Of a stretch of DNA of 64,000 nucleotides, positions 24,249 to 33,279 are shown piece by piece. The DNA comes from Pseudomonas syringae (GTDB lineage: Bacteria > Pseudomonadota > Gammaproteobacteria > Pseudomonadales > Pseudomonadaceae), in the NCBI RefSeq assembly GCF_021605415.1, contig NZ_WKEQ01000020.1, positions 30,650 to 94,649 on the forward strand, given 5' to 3'. Numbering within the stretch: the stretch's first letter is position 1; each line of letters begins with the position of its first letter. The notes beneath the pieces were generated by a model. The model was given only the letters and a program-made list of their open reading frames with translations, ran no database searches and was not told the DNA's origin. Made by a program: the position numbers and the translations under genes.

Positions 24249-24767
24249 TTACAACGGCATCGTGTAATGCAGCGAGTAACTTTCTACGCCGTCGTTATCA
24301 CTGCTAAGACCGGCGTTGGAGTAGTGCGTGGCACGGATGCCGACTTCATGTCCGCCATTGAAACGCAGGCCGAAACCCAGACGATCTTCGAATTGAAAAG
24401 CGCCGCCAATGTTGTTGTCTTCGTATTCGGTGTTGGAGAACAATGCAACACCAATCCCCGCCTCGATATACGGTTTCACCGACTGACCGGCAAACTCATA
24501 AACGAACACTGGCGAGAACGACAAACTGTTGTTGCTGGACGTTTTGTCACCTTCCCAATAGGTGTAGGCGCCGCTCCAGTAACCGGTCAGGCGACCGACA
24601 TCGCTTTGCAGCCAGCTCTTGTCCCAGTCGAAATTCATCCCCAATCGATATGTCATCGTTGAATCGCTGGTCGCCCCGACCGCGAACTCAACACCAGCGG
24701 CTTGCGCTGCCAGACTTTGCCCCATCAATGCAGCCGCAATCGCGGCCAAGCAGAATAGTCGCTTCAC
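24249..24767 (-). CDS. pagL: Lipid A 3-O-deacylase
   Basis: This 172-residue outer-membrane beta-barrel enzyme removes the 3-O acyl chain of lipid A. It has a signal peptide (KRLFCLAAIAAALMGQSLAAQA), then AVGATSDSTMTYRLGMNFDWDKSW, and the catalytic His-Ser pair in ATHYSNAGLSSDNDGVESYSL near the C-terminus. It aligns with P. aeruginosa PagL over its whole length as I recall it. I prefer GTG 24767, with AGGA at the right spacing, over ATG 24776, because the former gives the family N-terminus. Confidence 0.92.
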   Translation of the reverse strand: MKRLFCLAAIAAALMGQSLAAQAAGVEFAVGATSDSTMTYRLGMNFDWDKSWLQSDVGRLTGYWSGAYTYWEGDKTSSNNSLSFSPVFVYEFAGQSVKPYIEAGIGVALFSNTEYEDNNIGGAFQFEDRLGFGLRFNGGHEVGIRATHYSNAGLSSDNDGVESYSLHYTMPL

Positions 24768-24880
24768 TAGAAACATCCTTTCCGAACAGTTCGTATGGTT
24801 TTTTTAGGTGTTGCTTGTCGCTATAGAAATCGGCGCTTAATCAGAAGTTCAGACAATTCTTCAGATATTTCACACTTTTT

Positions 24881-25672
24881 TTACAAATCGAAGTTTTTCA
24901 CTTCGCCCGACGCATTCCATAGCTGTGGCAAAACACTTTTGAAGTGCTGTGGATCACCGCTGGTCCAGAACCGGGCGGGCCGGTGCGGGCCTGGCGCGAG
25001 CAGATCGCGCTCGGCCAGCAAGCGCTGAAGTTGGCGCGCGACGGCGGCCCCGGTGTCGATCAGGCTGATGCTGTCGGGGAGCATCGCTTTCAGCAGGGGT
25101 TTGAGAAACGGATAGTGGGTGCAGCCGAGGATAATCGTGTCGCAACCATGGGCAAGCAGTGGCTCGACGTAGCTTTGCAGCAATTGGCGCAACGCGGGGC
25201 TGTGCAGATCGCCACTTTCGATCAGCTCCACAAGGCCGGGGCAAGGCTGAGTGATGACGCGCACATCGCTGGCGAAACGGTCGAGCAACGCGGCAAATTT
25301 GGCGCTCTGCAAGGTGCCGGTGGTGGCGAGCACGCCGACCACGCCGCTGCGAGTGGCAGCGGCGGCCGGTTTGACCGCCGGTTCCATGCCGACAATCGGC
25401 CAGTCCGGATAATCACGCCGCAGGTCAGCGACGCCGGCCACCGTCGCGGTGTTGCATGCGAGCACCAGCGCCTTGGCGCCCTGCTCGCGGAAAAACCCGG
25501 CCATCACGCTGCAACGCTGGCGGATGAACTCTGCGGTTTTCTCGCCATAAGGAATGTGCCCGCAATCGGCGACATAGAGCAGCGATTCGTTGGGCAGCAA
25601 TCGCTGGATTTCCGCCAATACCGACAAGCCGCCGACGCCGGAATCGAACACGCCGATGGGCGCTTCACGCAT
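24881..25672 (-). CDS. murI: Glutamate racemase
   Basis: The 263-residue enzyme makes D-glutamate for peptidoglycan. APIGVFDSGVGGLSVLAEI opens it; LVLACNTATVAG and ILGCTHYPFLKPLL carry the two catalytic cysteines. ATG 25672 lies inside the end of moeB (8-base overlap); the longer frame up to 25744 would extend into moeB. It is the last gene of the hemA-prfA-prmC-moeB-murI run. Confidence 0.96.
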   Translation of the reverse strand: MREAPIGVFDSGVGGLSVLAEIQRLLPNESLLYVADCGHIPYGEKTAEFIRQRCSVMAGFFREQGAKALVLACNTATVAGVADLRRDYPDWPIVGMEPAVKPAAAATRSGVVGVLATTGTLQSAKFAALLDRFASDVRVITQPCPGLVELIESGDLHSPALRQLLQSYVEPLLAHGCDTIILGCTHYPFLKPLLKAMLPDSISLIDTGAAVARQLQRLLAERDLLAPGPHRPARFWTSGDPQHFKSVLPQLWNASGEVKNFDL

Positions 25673-26420
25673 GGTGCGATCCGCACACGCTGCAACCCGG
25701 ATCACGCTTGACCCGCAATTCGCGGAAACGCGACCCCAGGGCATCGATCAACAGCAACCGACCTACCAGCGGCTCGCCGAATCCAACCAGCACTTTTAAT
25801 GCTTCCAGTGCCTGCAAGCTTCCGACCAGTCCGACCAAAGGCCCGACCACACCGGCCTCGCTGCACGTCAGTTCGGCTTCGCTGCCGTGACCGTACAAAC
25901 AGTGATAGCACGGGCTCTCGGCGCGGCGCGGATCGAACACCGACAACTGTCCTTCGAGGCGGATCGCCGCACCGCTGACCAGCGGTTTTTTGCCAGCCAC
26001 GCACGCCGCGTTGACCGCTTCGCGCGTGGAGAAATTGTCCGAGCAGTCGAGCACCAGATCCACCGCCGCCACGGCTGCGGCGAGAGAGTCCTCATCCAGC
26101 GCCTGACGATGGGCGACGTACTTGATCTCAGGATTGATCGCGCCGAGACGCTTGAGCGCCGAATCGACTTTGCTCAGGCCGACGCTGTCAGTGTCGTGGA
26201 TGATCTGGCGTTGCAGGTTGGTCAGGTCGACCGTGTCGAAATCCGCCAGATGCAATTCGCCGACGCCCGCCGCCGCCAGGTACAACGCGACCGGCGCACC
26301 GAGACCGCCGAGGCCGACGATCAACACCCGGCTGTCCTTGAGCTTCAACTGGCCGTCGATGTCGACGTGTTGCAGCAATATCTGCCGACTGTAGCGCAAC
26401 AATTCCTGATCATTCAGCAC
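25665..26420 (-). CDS. moeB: MoeB/ThiF/HesA family adenylyltransferase
   Basis: The 251-residue protein activates a sulfur-carrier protein (MoaD or ThiS) by adenylation. RYSRQILLQHVDIDGQ, the nucleotide loop GLGGLGAPVALYLAAAGVG, and DCSDNFSTREAVN are hallmark motifs. CYHCLYG and CSVCGSHH provide the zinc cysteines. The start overlaps the prmC stop by seven bases. Confidence 0.93.
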   Translation of the reverse strand: MLNDQELLRYSRQILLQHVDIDGQLKLKDSRVLIVGLGGLGAPVALYLAAAGVGELHLADFDTVDLTNLQRQIIHDTDSVGLSKVDSALKRLGAINPEIKYVAHRQALDEDSLAAAVAAVDLVLDCSDNFSTREAVNAACVAGKKPLVSGAAIRLEGQLSVFDPRRAESPCYHCLYGHGSEAELTCSEAGVVGPLVGLVGSLQALEALKVLVGFGEPLVGRLLLIDALGSRFRELRVKRDPGCSVCGSHHA

Positions 26421-27244
26421 GGCAGGCGCCCCAGACTGATCCGTTGATGGCCGCCCAGATCGGTGCGGCTGTGGACTTCTTCGAAACCACGACTCAGCAA
26501 CAGATCGCGCACGGCCTCGGCCTGATCGAAGCCGTGTTCGAGCATCAACCAGCCGCCGGCCTCAAGATGCTCCGGCGCCTGATCGACGATCAGACGAAGA
26601 TCGTCGAGGCCATCGGCGCCCGCTACCAGAGCGCTGGCCGGTTCGAAGCGCACGTCACCTTCGGCCAGGTGCGGATCGCTGGCAGCAATGTACGGCGGGT
26701 TGCTAATGATCAATTGAAAACGCTGGCCTTCGAGGGCGCTGAACCAGTGGCTGCTCAGCACCGTGGCGTTGTTCAAATGCAGGCGCTGGCGGTTGCGTTC
26801 GGCAAGCGCCACGGCTTCGAGCACGCGATCCACGGCGGTGACTTGCCACGCCGGACGCTCGCTGGCCAGGGCCAGGGCAATCGCGCCACTGCCGGTGCCG
26901 AGGTCGAGAACATTGGCCGGCGTCGCGGGCAGCAATTCCAGCGCGGCTTCCACCAGCAGTTCGGTGTCGGGACGCGGAATCAGTGTGTGCGGCGCGACTT
27001 CCAGATCGAGTTTCCAGAAACCTTGCTGGCCGAGGATGTACGCCACCGGTTCGCCGCCGCGACGCCGTTGCAGGTACGCGGCAAACGTCAACGCGGCTTC
27101 GCTCGGCACGATGCGCTCGGGCCAGGTGTGAAGAAAACTGCGTGACTTGCCCAGCGCCGCCGCGAGGAGTAATTCGGCATCCAGGCGTGCGGTGGGCGAG
27201 TCCGGCAATTCGGCGGCGCGCAACAGACTGGCAATGATGGTCAT
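26414..27244 (-). CDS. prmC: Release factor glutamine methyltransferase
   Basis: This 276-residue SAM enzyme methylates the Gln of the GGQ motif in RF1 and RF2. The SAM loop VLDLGTGSGAIALALAS and the catalytic NPPY in ISNPPYIAASDPHL are present, with the N-terminal helical domain (LLLAAALGKSRSFLHTWP) for RF binding. It directly follows prfA, its substrate gene: the prfA stop and prmC ATG are adjacent. Confidence 0.96.
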   Translation of the reverse strand: MTIIASLLRAAELPDSPTARLDAELLLAAALGKSRSFLHTWPERIVPSEAALTFAAYLQRRRGGEPVAYILGQQGFWKLDLEVAPHTLIPRPDTELLVEAALELLPATPANVLDLGTGSGAIALALASERPAWQVTAVDRVLEAVALAERNRQRLHLNNATVLSSHWFSALEGQRFQLIISNPPYIAASDPHLAEGDVRFEPASALVAGADGLDDLRLIVDQAPEHLEAGGWLMLEHGFDQAEAVRDLLLSRGFEEVHSRTDLGGHQRISLGRLPC

Positions 27245-28327
27245 TTACTCACCTATCGCTGCGAGCTGGTCGGCCTGGTATTCGGCCAACAGCGGCTCGA
27301 TCACGGCATCAACACCGCCGGCGAGGATTTCGTCGAGGGAATAGAGGGTCAGGTTGACGCGATGGTCCGTCACCCGGCCCTGGGCAAAGTTATACGTGCG
27401 AATGCGTTCGGAACGGTCACCGGAACCGACCAGCAATTTGCGCTCGCTGGCAATGGCGTTTGCGGCGGCGGCGGTTTGCTGGTCGTTGAGCTTCGCCGAC
27501 AGCCATGACATCGCCCGCGCACGGTTTTTGTGCTGGGAACGCTCTTCCTGGCACTCGACGACGGTGCCGGTCGGTATGTGGGTGATGCGGATCGCCGAGT
27601 CGGTCGTGTTGACGTGCTGACCACCGGCTCCGGAGGAGCGGTAAGTGTCGACGCGCAAATCCGCCGGGTTGATCTCGATGGCTTCCCGCTCGTCCGGCTC
27701 GGGCAACACTGCCACGGTGCAGGCCGACGTGTGGATGCGGCCCTGGGATTCGGTGGCGGGTACACGCTGTACGCGGTGCGCGCCGGATTCGAATTTCAGC
27801 TTGCCGTAAACGTTGTCGCCTTCAATGCGGGCGATAACTTCTTTATAGCCCCCGTGTTCGCCTTCGTTTTCCGAAAGAATCTCCACGCGCCAGCCACGTC
27901 GCTCGGCGTAACGCGAGTACATGCGGAACAGATCGCCGGAGAATATCGCCGCCTCGTCGCCACCGGTGCCGGCGCGAATTTCGAGAAAGACGTTGCGGCT
28001 GTCATTCGGATCCTTGGGCAGCAACATGCGTTGCAGGTTGGCTTCCAGTTCGATCAGTTGCTCTTTGGTCTCGCGGACTTCTTCCACGGCCATTTCGCGC
28101 ATGTCCGGGTCGCTGTCCTTGAGCAGCGCCTGGGCGCCTTCAAGATCGGCCTGGGTCTTGAGCAACTGTTTATAGGCTTCGACCACCGGCTCGAGTTCGG
28201 CGTATTCCTTGGAATAGGCGCGGAACCTGACCTGATCGGAAATGACTTCGCCGTCGCCAAGCAACGCGGTCAGTTCCTCGAAACGATCCTGGAGGATGTC
28301 CAGCTTATTGAGCAGTGACGCTTTCAT
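27245..28327 (-). CDS. prfA: Peptide chain release factor 1
   Basis: The 360-residue RF1 recognises UAA and UAG stop codons. The GGQ catalytic loop (SSGAGGQHVNTTDSAI) and the codon-recognition PAT motif (RVPATESQGRIH) are clear. Length equals the E. coli protein. Its ATG overlaps the hemA stop in ATGA. Confidence 0.98.
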   Translation of the reverse strand: MKASLLNKLDILQDRFEELTALLGDGEVISDQVRFRAYSKEYAELEPVVEAYKQLLKTQADLEGAQALLKDSDPDMREMAVEEVRETKEQLIELEANLQRMLLPKDPNDSRNVFLEIRAGTGGDEAAIFSGDLFRMYSRYAERRGWRVEILSENEGEHGGYKEVIARIEGDNVYGKLKFESGAHRVQRVPATESQGRIHTSACTVAVLPEPDEREAIEINPADLRVDTYRSSGAGGQHVNTTDSAIRITHIPTGTVVECQEERSQHKNRARAMSWLSAKLNDQQTAAAANAIASERKLLVGSGDRSERIRTYNFAQGRVTDHRVNLTLYSLDEILAGGVDAVIEPLLAEYQADQLAAIGE

Positions 28328-29610
28328 TGCGTTTTTTTATCCGAAAAGCTATCCGATGAGCCCTCGAGGGCAAAGAGTTCCTGGGCCATGGCCAGCGCAT
28401 CGAGGCGGCCTTCGGCAGAAAGCTTTTTCAATTGCACGCTCGGGGCGTGCAACAGTTTATTGGTCAGGCCACGGGCCAGTTGCCCGAGCACGTCTTCAGC
28501 GTTGCCGCCGTTGGCCAGCAGACGCAGGGCCTTTTGCAGCTCTTCGTCGCGCAGGCGTTCGCTCTGTTGACGATAGGCCTTGAGCACATCGACCGCCGCC
28601 AGTTCGCGCAGGCGCACCATGAAATCGTCGGCGCCGACCGAAACCATCTCCTCCGCAGCTTGAGCGGCACCCTGGCGGCTCTTGAGGTTCTCGGCGACCA
28701 CTTCGTGGAGATCGTCGACGCTGTACAGATAGACGTCGTCGAGTTCGCCGACTTCCGGCTCGATATCCCGGGGCACGGCGATGTCGACCATGAAAATCGG
28801 CTTGTGCTTGCGCAGCTTCAACGCACTTTCCACCGCGCCCTTGCCGAGGATTGGCAACTGGCTGGCGGTCGAACTGATGACGATATCGCTGCGCACCAGT
28901 TCGGCCGGAATGTCCGACAGCAACACCGCATGGGCACCGAACTGCTCGGCCAACTGACTGGCGCGCTCCAGTGTGCGGTTGGCGACGACGATGCGTTTGA
29001 CCCCCAGCTCATGCAGATGGCGGGCGACCAGGGTGATGGTCTCGCCAGCGCCGATCAGCAAGGCCTGGCTGCGTTGCAGGTCGCTGAAAATCTGTTTCGC
29101 CAGGCTGACGGCGGCAAACGCCACGGACACCGGGTTTTCACCGATGGCCGTGTCGGTGCGCACTTGTTTGGCGGCGTTGAACGTCGCCTGGAACAAACGC
29201 CCCAGCAACGGCCCGACGGTGCCGGCCTCGCGGGCAACGGCGTAGGCGGACTTCATCTGGCCGAGAATCTGCGGCTCGCCGAGCACCAGCGAATCGAGCC
29301 CGGAGGCGACGCGCATCATGTGACGAACTGCCGCATCATCTTTATGCACATAAGCACTCGCGCGCAGCTCGTCGAGGCTCAAATGATGGTAATCGGCCAG
29401 CCAGCGCAGCACGATCTCCGCCGAGAGCTGATCCTGTTCTATATACAGTTCACTGCGATTGCAGGTGGAGAGGATCGCAGCTTCGCGGCTGTCGGTGAGT
29501 CGGCAGAGCTGCTGCAAAGCCTCAACCAACTGCTCAGGGGTAAAGGCCACGCGCTCGCGGACGTCTACTGAAGCAGTCTTGTGGTTAATACCGAGTGCAA
29601 GGAAGGCCAT
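28324..29610 (-). CDS. hemA: Glutamyl-tRNA reductase
   Basis: The 428-residue enzyme reduces glutamyl-tRNA to glutamate-1-semialdehyde, first committed step of tetrapyrrole synthesis. LGINHKTASVDVRE, the catalytic Cys in AILSTCNRSELY, LGEPQILGQMKSAY and the NADPH loop LLIGAGETITLVARHL are diagnostic. It starts the five-gene minus-strand operon and diverges from the TPR lipoprotein gene. With hemH it makes two heme genes in the window. Confidence 0.97.
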   Translation of the reverse strand: MAFLALGINHKTASVDVRERVAFTPEQLVEALQQLCRLTDSREAAILSTCNRSELYIEQDQLSAEIVLRWLADYHHLSLDELRASAYVHKDDAAVRHMMRVASGLDSLVLGEPQILGQMKSAYAVAREAGTVGPLLGRLFQATFNAAKQVRTDTAIGENPVSVAFAAVSLAKQIFSDLQRSQALLIGAGETITLVARHLHELGVKRIVVANRTLERASQLAEQFGAHAVLLSDIPAELVRSDIVISSTASQLPILGKGAVESALKLRKHKPIFMVDIAVPRDIEPEVGELDDVYLYSVDDLHEVVAENLKSRQGAAQAAEEMVSVGADDFMVRLRELAAVDVLKAYRQQSERLRDEELQKALRLLANGGNAEDVLGQLARGLTNKLLHAPSVQLKKLSAEGRLDALAMAQELFALEGSSDSFSDKKTQ

Positions 29611-29920
29611 TCAAAGTCGCTGGTGGTGACGTGAAGCCGGCAATTGTCCTACTTCGTCAGATCGAGAACAACTCCTCGATCTCTATCGACCCGGTAGCAA
29701 GTGCCGAGAGCCGAGAGCCATTCTCGTTTACTTACACATTCCCCCTATAGGAGTTGCCGCAGGCCGAGATCTTTTGATCATCCTTTTAAAGACTAAAGAT
29801 CGCGGCCTGCGGCAGCTCCGACGTGGGAATGGGTCAAAGTCTTAAATGCCTGAGCGGTTATGTTTGACCGAAGGCTTGTGTCATGATGCCCGGACCGCAG
29901 GTTAGTCGTCCTTGTCCTAT
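29611..29920. other. Divergent hemA / TPR lipoprotein intergenic region
   Basis: About 310 bases without a gene. It holds a REP doublet at 29749-29822 and, on either side, the promoters of hemA and of the TPR lipoprotein gene, neither of which can be assigned with confidence. Confidence 0.6.
29749..29822. repeat. REP doublet
   Basis: TAGGAGTTGCCGCAGGCCGAGATCTTTTGATC and GATCGCGGCCTGCGGCAGCTCC are mirrored. Same family as at 3557, lying between divergent genes. Confidence 0.8.
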
Positions 29921-31645
29921 ATGAATAGATCTTCCGCGTTGCTCGTTGCTTTAGCCTTCCTCAGCGGCTGCCAGGCCTTGGCACCCGTTTCGACGGATGG
30001 CACCCCGCCGGTCGAAGACACAACCCCGGCCCCTGAAAAGCCCAAGGTCTACAGCTCGTTCAGCGAAGAAACGGTTTACAGCCTGCTGAGCGCCGAACTG
30101 GCTGGCCAGCGCAATCGTTTCGACATTGCCTTGGACAACTACGTGACCCAGGCCATCAACACCCAGGACCCGGGTGTCTCCGAGCGCGCGTTCCGCATCG
30201 CCGAATACCTGGGCGCCGACCAACCGGCCCTCGATACCGCGCTGATCTGGGCGAAAAACGCTCCAGAAGACCTTGAAGCGCAACGCGCCGCCGCCGTTCA
30301 ACTGGCACGCGCCGGGCGTTACGACGACTCCATGGTCTATATGGAGAAAGTCCTGCAGGGCAAGGGCGACACCCATTTCGACTTCCTCGCGCTGTCGGCC
30401 GCCGACACCGATCAGGAAACCCGCAACGGCCTGATGACCAGTTTCGACCGTTTGCTGCAACGGCACCCGAACAATCATCAGCTGATTTTCGGCAAAGCCT
30501 TGTTGATGCAACAGGACGGTGACACCCAAGGCGCACTGACCCTGCTGGAAGACAATCCACCTGAAGACGGCGAGATTGCGCCGATTCTCCTGCGCGCGCG
30601 CCTGTTGCAAAGCGTGAACCGTGGCGACGAAGCCGTGCCGCTGCTGCAAAAAAGCATCAAAAAATACCCGGACGACAAGCGTCTGCGCCTGACGTATGCG
30701 CGAATGCTGGTCGAACAGGATCGGATGGAGGACGCCAAAGTCGAGTTCTCCACCCTGGTTCAGCAATACCCGGAAGACGACGAGTTGCGTTATTCGTTGG
30801 CGCTGGTTTGCCTCGAAGCTAAAGCCTGGGAAGAGGCCAAAGGTTATCTGGAAGACTTGATCGCCCGCGAAAGCCACGTCGATTCGGCGCACCTGAACCT
30901 CGGTCGCATCGCTGAAGAACGCAATGACCCGCAAGGCGCCCTCATTGAGTACGCCCAGGTCGGCCCAGGCAACGACTATCTGCCGGCGCAACTGCGTCAG
31001 GCCGATATTCTGATAAACAATGGCAAGACCGCCGAGGCGCAAAGCAAACTGGCCGCTCAACGCGATGAACAACCGGATTACGCGATCCAGTTGTTCCTCA
31101 TCGAATCCGAAACCCTGTCTGCCAACAATCAGGGCGACAAGGCCTGGAAGGTGATGGAACAAGCCTTGCAGCAATACCCGGATGATCTGAACCTGCTTTA
31201 CACCCGCGCGATGCAGGCGGAAAAACGTAATGATCTGGGGCAGATGGAAAAAGACCTGCGCCTGATCATCAAGCGCGATCCGGACAATGCCATGGCACTT
31301 AATGCTCTCGGCTACACCTTGTCCGATCGCACCACGCGTTACGCCGAAGCCAAGGCACTGATCGAGCAAGCACACCAGATCAATCCGGAAGATCCGGCCG
31401 TACTCGACAGCCTCGGCTGGGTGAATTACCGGATGGGCAACCTGGATGACGCCGAGAAATATCTGCGTCAGGCGCTCGAGCGCTTCCCCGACCACGAAGT
31501 CGCCGCGCACCTGGGTGAAGTCCTGTGGGCCAAAGGCAACCAGCGCGAAGCCAAACAAATCTGGGGCAAATTCCTCAAGGATCAGCCCGACAGCCCAATT
31601 CTGCGCAGCACCATTAAACGCCTGACCGGATCCGAGACTCTTTAA
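29921..31645 (+). CDS. TPR-repeat lipoprotein (PA4667-like)
   Basis: A 574-residue lipoprotein with lipobox LSGC (Cys17). Nearly the whole mature chain is tetratricopeptide repeats, for example FEERFDIALDNYVTQAI-type helices near the start and LGWVNYRMGNLDDAEKYLR, LGEVLWAKGNQREAKQIWGK at the end; about ten repeats can be discerned. It probably acts as a periplasmic or outer-membrane scaffold. ATG 29921 is preferred to TTG 29912 as it gives a normal signal peptide. lolB follows after three bases, suggesting a lipoprotein or envelope role. Confidence 0.9.
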   Translation: MNRSSALLVALAFLSGCQALAPVSTDGTPPVEDTTPAPEKPKVYSSFSEETVYSLLSAELAGQRNRFDIALDNYVTQAINTQDPGVSERAFRIAEYLGADQPALDTALIWAKNAPEDLEAQRAAAVQLARAGRYDDSMVYMEKVLQGKGDTHFDFLALSAADTDQETRNGLMTSFDRLLQRHPNNHQLIFGKALLMQQDGDTQGALTLLEDNPPEDGEIAPILLRARLLQSVNRGDEAVPLLQKSIKKYPDDKRLRLTYARMLVEQDRMEDAKVEFSTLVQQYPEDDELRYSLALVCLEAKAWEEAKGYLEDLIARESHVDSAHLNLGRIAEERNDPQGALIEYAQVGPGNDYLPAQLRQADILINNGKTAEAQSKLAAQRDEQPDYAIQLFLIESETLSANNQGDKAWKVMEQALQQYPDDLNLLYTRAMQAEKRNDLGQMEKDLRLIIKRDPDNAMALNALGYTLSDRTTRYAEAKALIEQAHQINPEDPAVLDSLGWVNYRMGNLDDAEKYLRQALERFPDHEVAAHLGEVLWAKGNQREAKQIWGKFLKDQPDSPILRSTIKRLTGSETL

Positions 31646-31648
31646 GCC

Positions 31649-32266
31649 ATGTTTTTGCGCCACGTTATTGTTTTCAGCTTTATCGCCCTGCTCGCCGGTT
31701 GTGCGGGTTTCGGCGCTCGCGAATCGGTCGAAGGCCACGGCAGTCCGGCCCAATGGCGCGAGCACAAAGAACAACTGAGCGGCCTCGACGGCTGGCAGAT
31801 CGACGGTAAGATCGGCATCCGCGCGCCAAAAGATTCCGGCAGTGGCACGTTGTTCTGGCTGCAACGTCAGGGCTATTACGACATCCGGCTGTCCGGTCCA
31901 CTGGGGCGTGGCGCGGCGCGTCTGACCGGTCGCCCGGGCAAGGTTTCGCTGGAGGTGGCCAACCAGGGCCGCTACGAAGCACCGACCCCGGAAGCGCTGC
32001 TTGAAGAACAACTGGGTTGGAAACTGCCGGTCTCGCACCTCGCCTGGTGGGTTCGCGGGCTGCCGGCGCCAGACAGCAAAAGTCGCCTGACTCTGGATGG
32101 CGACAGTCGTCTGTCCAATCTGGATCAGGACGGCTGGCAGGTTGAATACCTCAGTTACGCCGAACAAAACGGCTACTGGCTGCCCGAGCGCATCAAGCTG
32201 CACGGCACCGATCTGGACGTGACACTGGTGATCAAGACCTGGCAACCGCGAAAATTGGGGCAGTAA
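31649..32266 (+). CDS. lolB: Outer-membrane lipoprotein receptor LolB
   Basis: The 205-residue lipoprotein accepts lipoproteins from LolA and inserts them in the outer membrane. Signal and lipobox LLAGC end at Cys18. GWQIDGKIGIRAPKDSGSG, WLQRQGYYDIRLSGPLGRG and LAWWVRGLPAP follow the family pattern. Length is typical. It is translated just after the TPR gene and four bases before ispE. Confidence 0.94.
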   Translation: MFLRHVIVFSFIALLAGCAGFGARESVEGHGSPAQWREHKEQLSGLDGWQIDGKIGIRAPKDSGSGTLFWLQRQGYYDIRLSGPLGRGAARLTGRPGKVSLEVANQGRYEAPTPEALLEEQLGWKLPVSHLAWWVRGLPAPDSKSRLTLDGDSRLSNLDQDGWQVEYLSYAEQNGYWLPERIKLHGTDLDVTLVIKTWQPRKLGQ

Positions 32267-32270
32267 CAGC

Positions 32271-33122
32271 ATGACGGTTCCACGTCTCACCCTGCCCTCG
32301 CCGGCCAAACTGAATCTGATGCTGCACATTCTCGGTCGCCGTGAAGACGGCTATCACGAGTTGCAGACGATCTTTCAGTTCCTCGACTACGGTGACGAAA
32401 TCACCTTCGCGGTGCGTGACGATGGCGTGATCCACCTGCACACCGACTTCGAAGGCGTGCCGCACGACAGCAATCTGATTGTGCGCGCGGCGAAAAAACT
32501 TCAGGCGCAATCCGGCAGTACGCTCGGCATTGATATCTGGATTAACAAAATTCTGCCCATGGGTGGCGGCATCGGTGGCGGCAGCTCGAATGCAGCCACG
32601 ACATTGCTCGGCCTTAATCACTTTTGGCAACTGGGCTGGGACGAAGATCGTCTCGCAGAACTTGGCTTGTCGCTGGGAGCTGACGTGCCGGTTTTCGTCC
32701 GAGGTCACGCCGCTTTTGCCGAGGGCGTGGGCGAGAAACTCACCCCGGTCGAACCCGAGGAACCGTGGTATGTCGTGCTGGTGCCGCAAGTCTCTGTAAG
32801 TACGGCAGAAATTTTTTCCGATCCTTTGTTGACACGTAACACGCCGCCCATTAAAGTGCGCCCCGTTCCCAAGGGAAACAGTCGTAATGACTGCTTGCCG
32901 GTGGTAGCAAAGCGTTATCCAGAAGTACGTAACGCATTGAATTTGTTAGGTAATTTTACCGAAGCAAAACTCACCGGAACTGGAAGTTGTGTGTTTGGGG
33001 GCTTCCCAAGCAAAGCTGAAGCTGATAAAGTCTCGGCCCTTCTGACAGAGACCCTTACAGGGTTTGTAGCGAAAGGAAGCAACGTTTCGATGTTGCATCG
33101 CAAGCTGCAAAGTCTGCTCTAA
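32271..33122 (+). CDS. ispE: 4-diphosphocytidyl-2-C-methyl-D-erythritol kinase
   Basis: The 283-residue GHMP kinase phosphorylates CDP-ME in the MEP isoprenoid pathway. PSPAKLNLMLHILGRREDGYHEL and the ATP loop LPMGGGIGGGSSNAAT are characteristic; LTGTGSCVFGGF closes the active site. The last third of the gene is visibly more AT-rich and uses different codons from the first part, and carries a promoter-like TTGACA/TAAAGT. Confidence 0.96.
   Translation: MTVPRLTLPSPAKLNLMLHILGRREDGYHELQTIFQFLDYGDEITFAVRDDGVIHLHTDFEGVPHDSNLIVRAAKKLQAQSGSTLGIDIWINKILPMGGGIGGGSSNAATTLLGLNHFWQLGWDEDRLAELGLSLGADVPVFVRGHAAFAEGVGEKLTPVEPEEPWYVVLVPQVSVSTAEIFSDPLLTRNTPPIKVRPVPKGNSRNDCLPVVAKRYPEVRNALNLLGNFTEAKLTGTGSCVFGGFPSKAEADKVSALLTETLTGFVAKGSNVSMLHRKLQSLL
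32829..32857 (+). promoter_or_regulatory. Candidate internal promoter for tRNA-Gln/prs
   Basis: TTGACA (32829-32834), exactly 17 bases, TAAAGT (32852-32857) inside the 3' part of ispE. This close sigma-70 match lies about 300 bases ahead of tRNA-Gln and could drive tRNA-Gln and prs independently of ispE. Confidence 0.45.
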
Positions 33123-33159
33123 AGGAACCAAGTGCTCGGCACTTGCAAGCAACAGATAC

Positions 33160-33234
33160 AGGGGCGTCGCCAAGCGGTAAGGCAGCAGGTTTTGATCCTG
33201 CCATGCGTTGGTTCGAATCCAGCCGCCCCTGCCA
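33160..33234 (+). tRNA. tRNA-Gln (anticodon TTG)
   Basis: A complete cloverleaf: acceptor AGGGGCG/CGCCCCT, D arm GCC...GGC, anticodon arm GCAGG-TTTTGAT-CCTGC with anticodon TTG, T arm GTTGG-TTCGAAT-CCAGC, and an encoded 3' CCA. It lies between ispE and prs. Confidence 0.95.
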
Positions 33235-33279
33235 TTTTCCATACTCATCCAGGTTACCCTCAGCCTCTAGGTACTGCGC

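Noticed and set aside
29951..32329. A 792-codon minus-strand open frame opposite the TPR lipoprotein, lolB and ispE
   Set aside because: It is the antisense shadow of GC-rich genes with strong family matches on the plus strand; its product has no recognisable domain.
33160..33234. tRNA-Gln as an attachment site of an element
   Set aside because: The flanking genes ispE and prs are core and contiguous; no duplicated 3' tRNA end was noticed.
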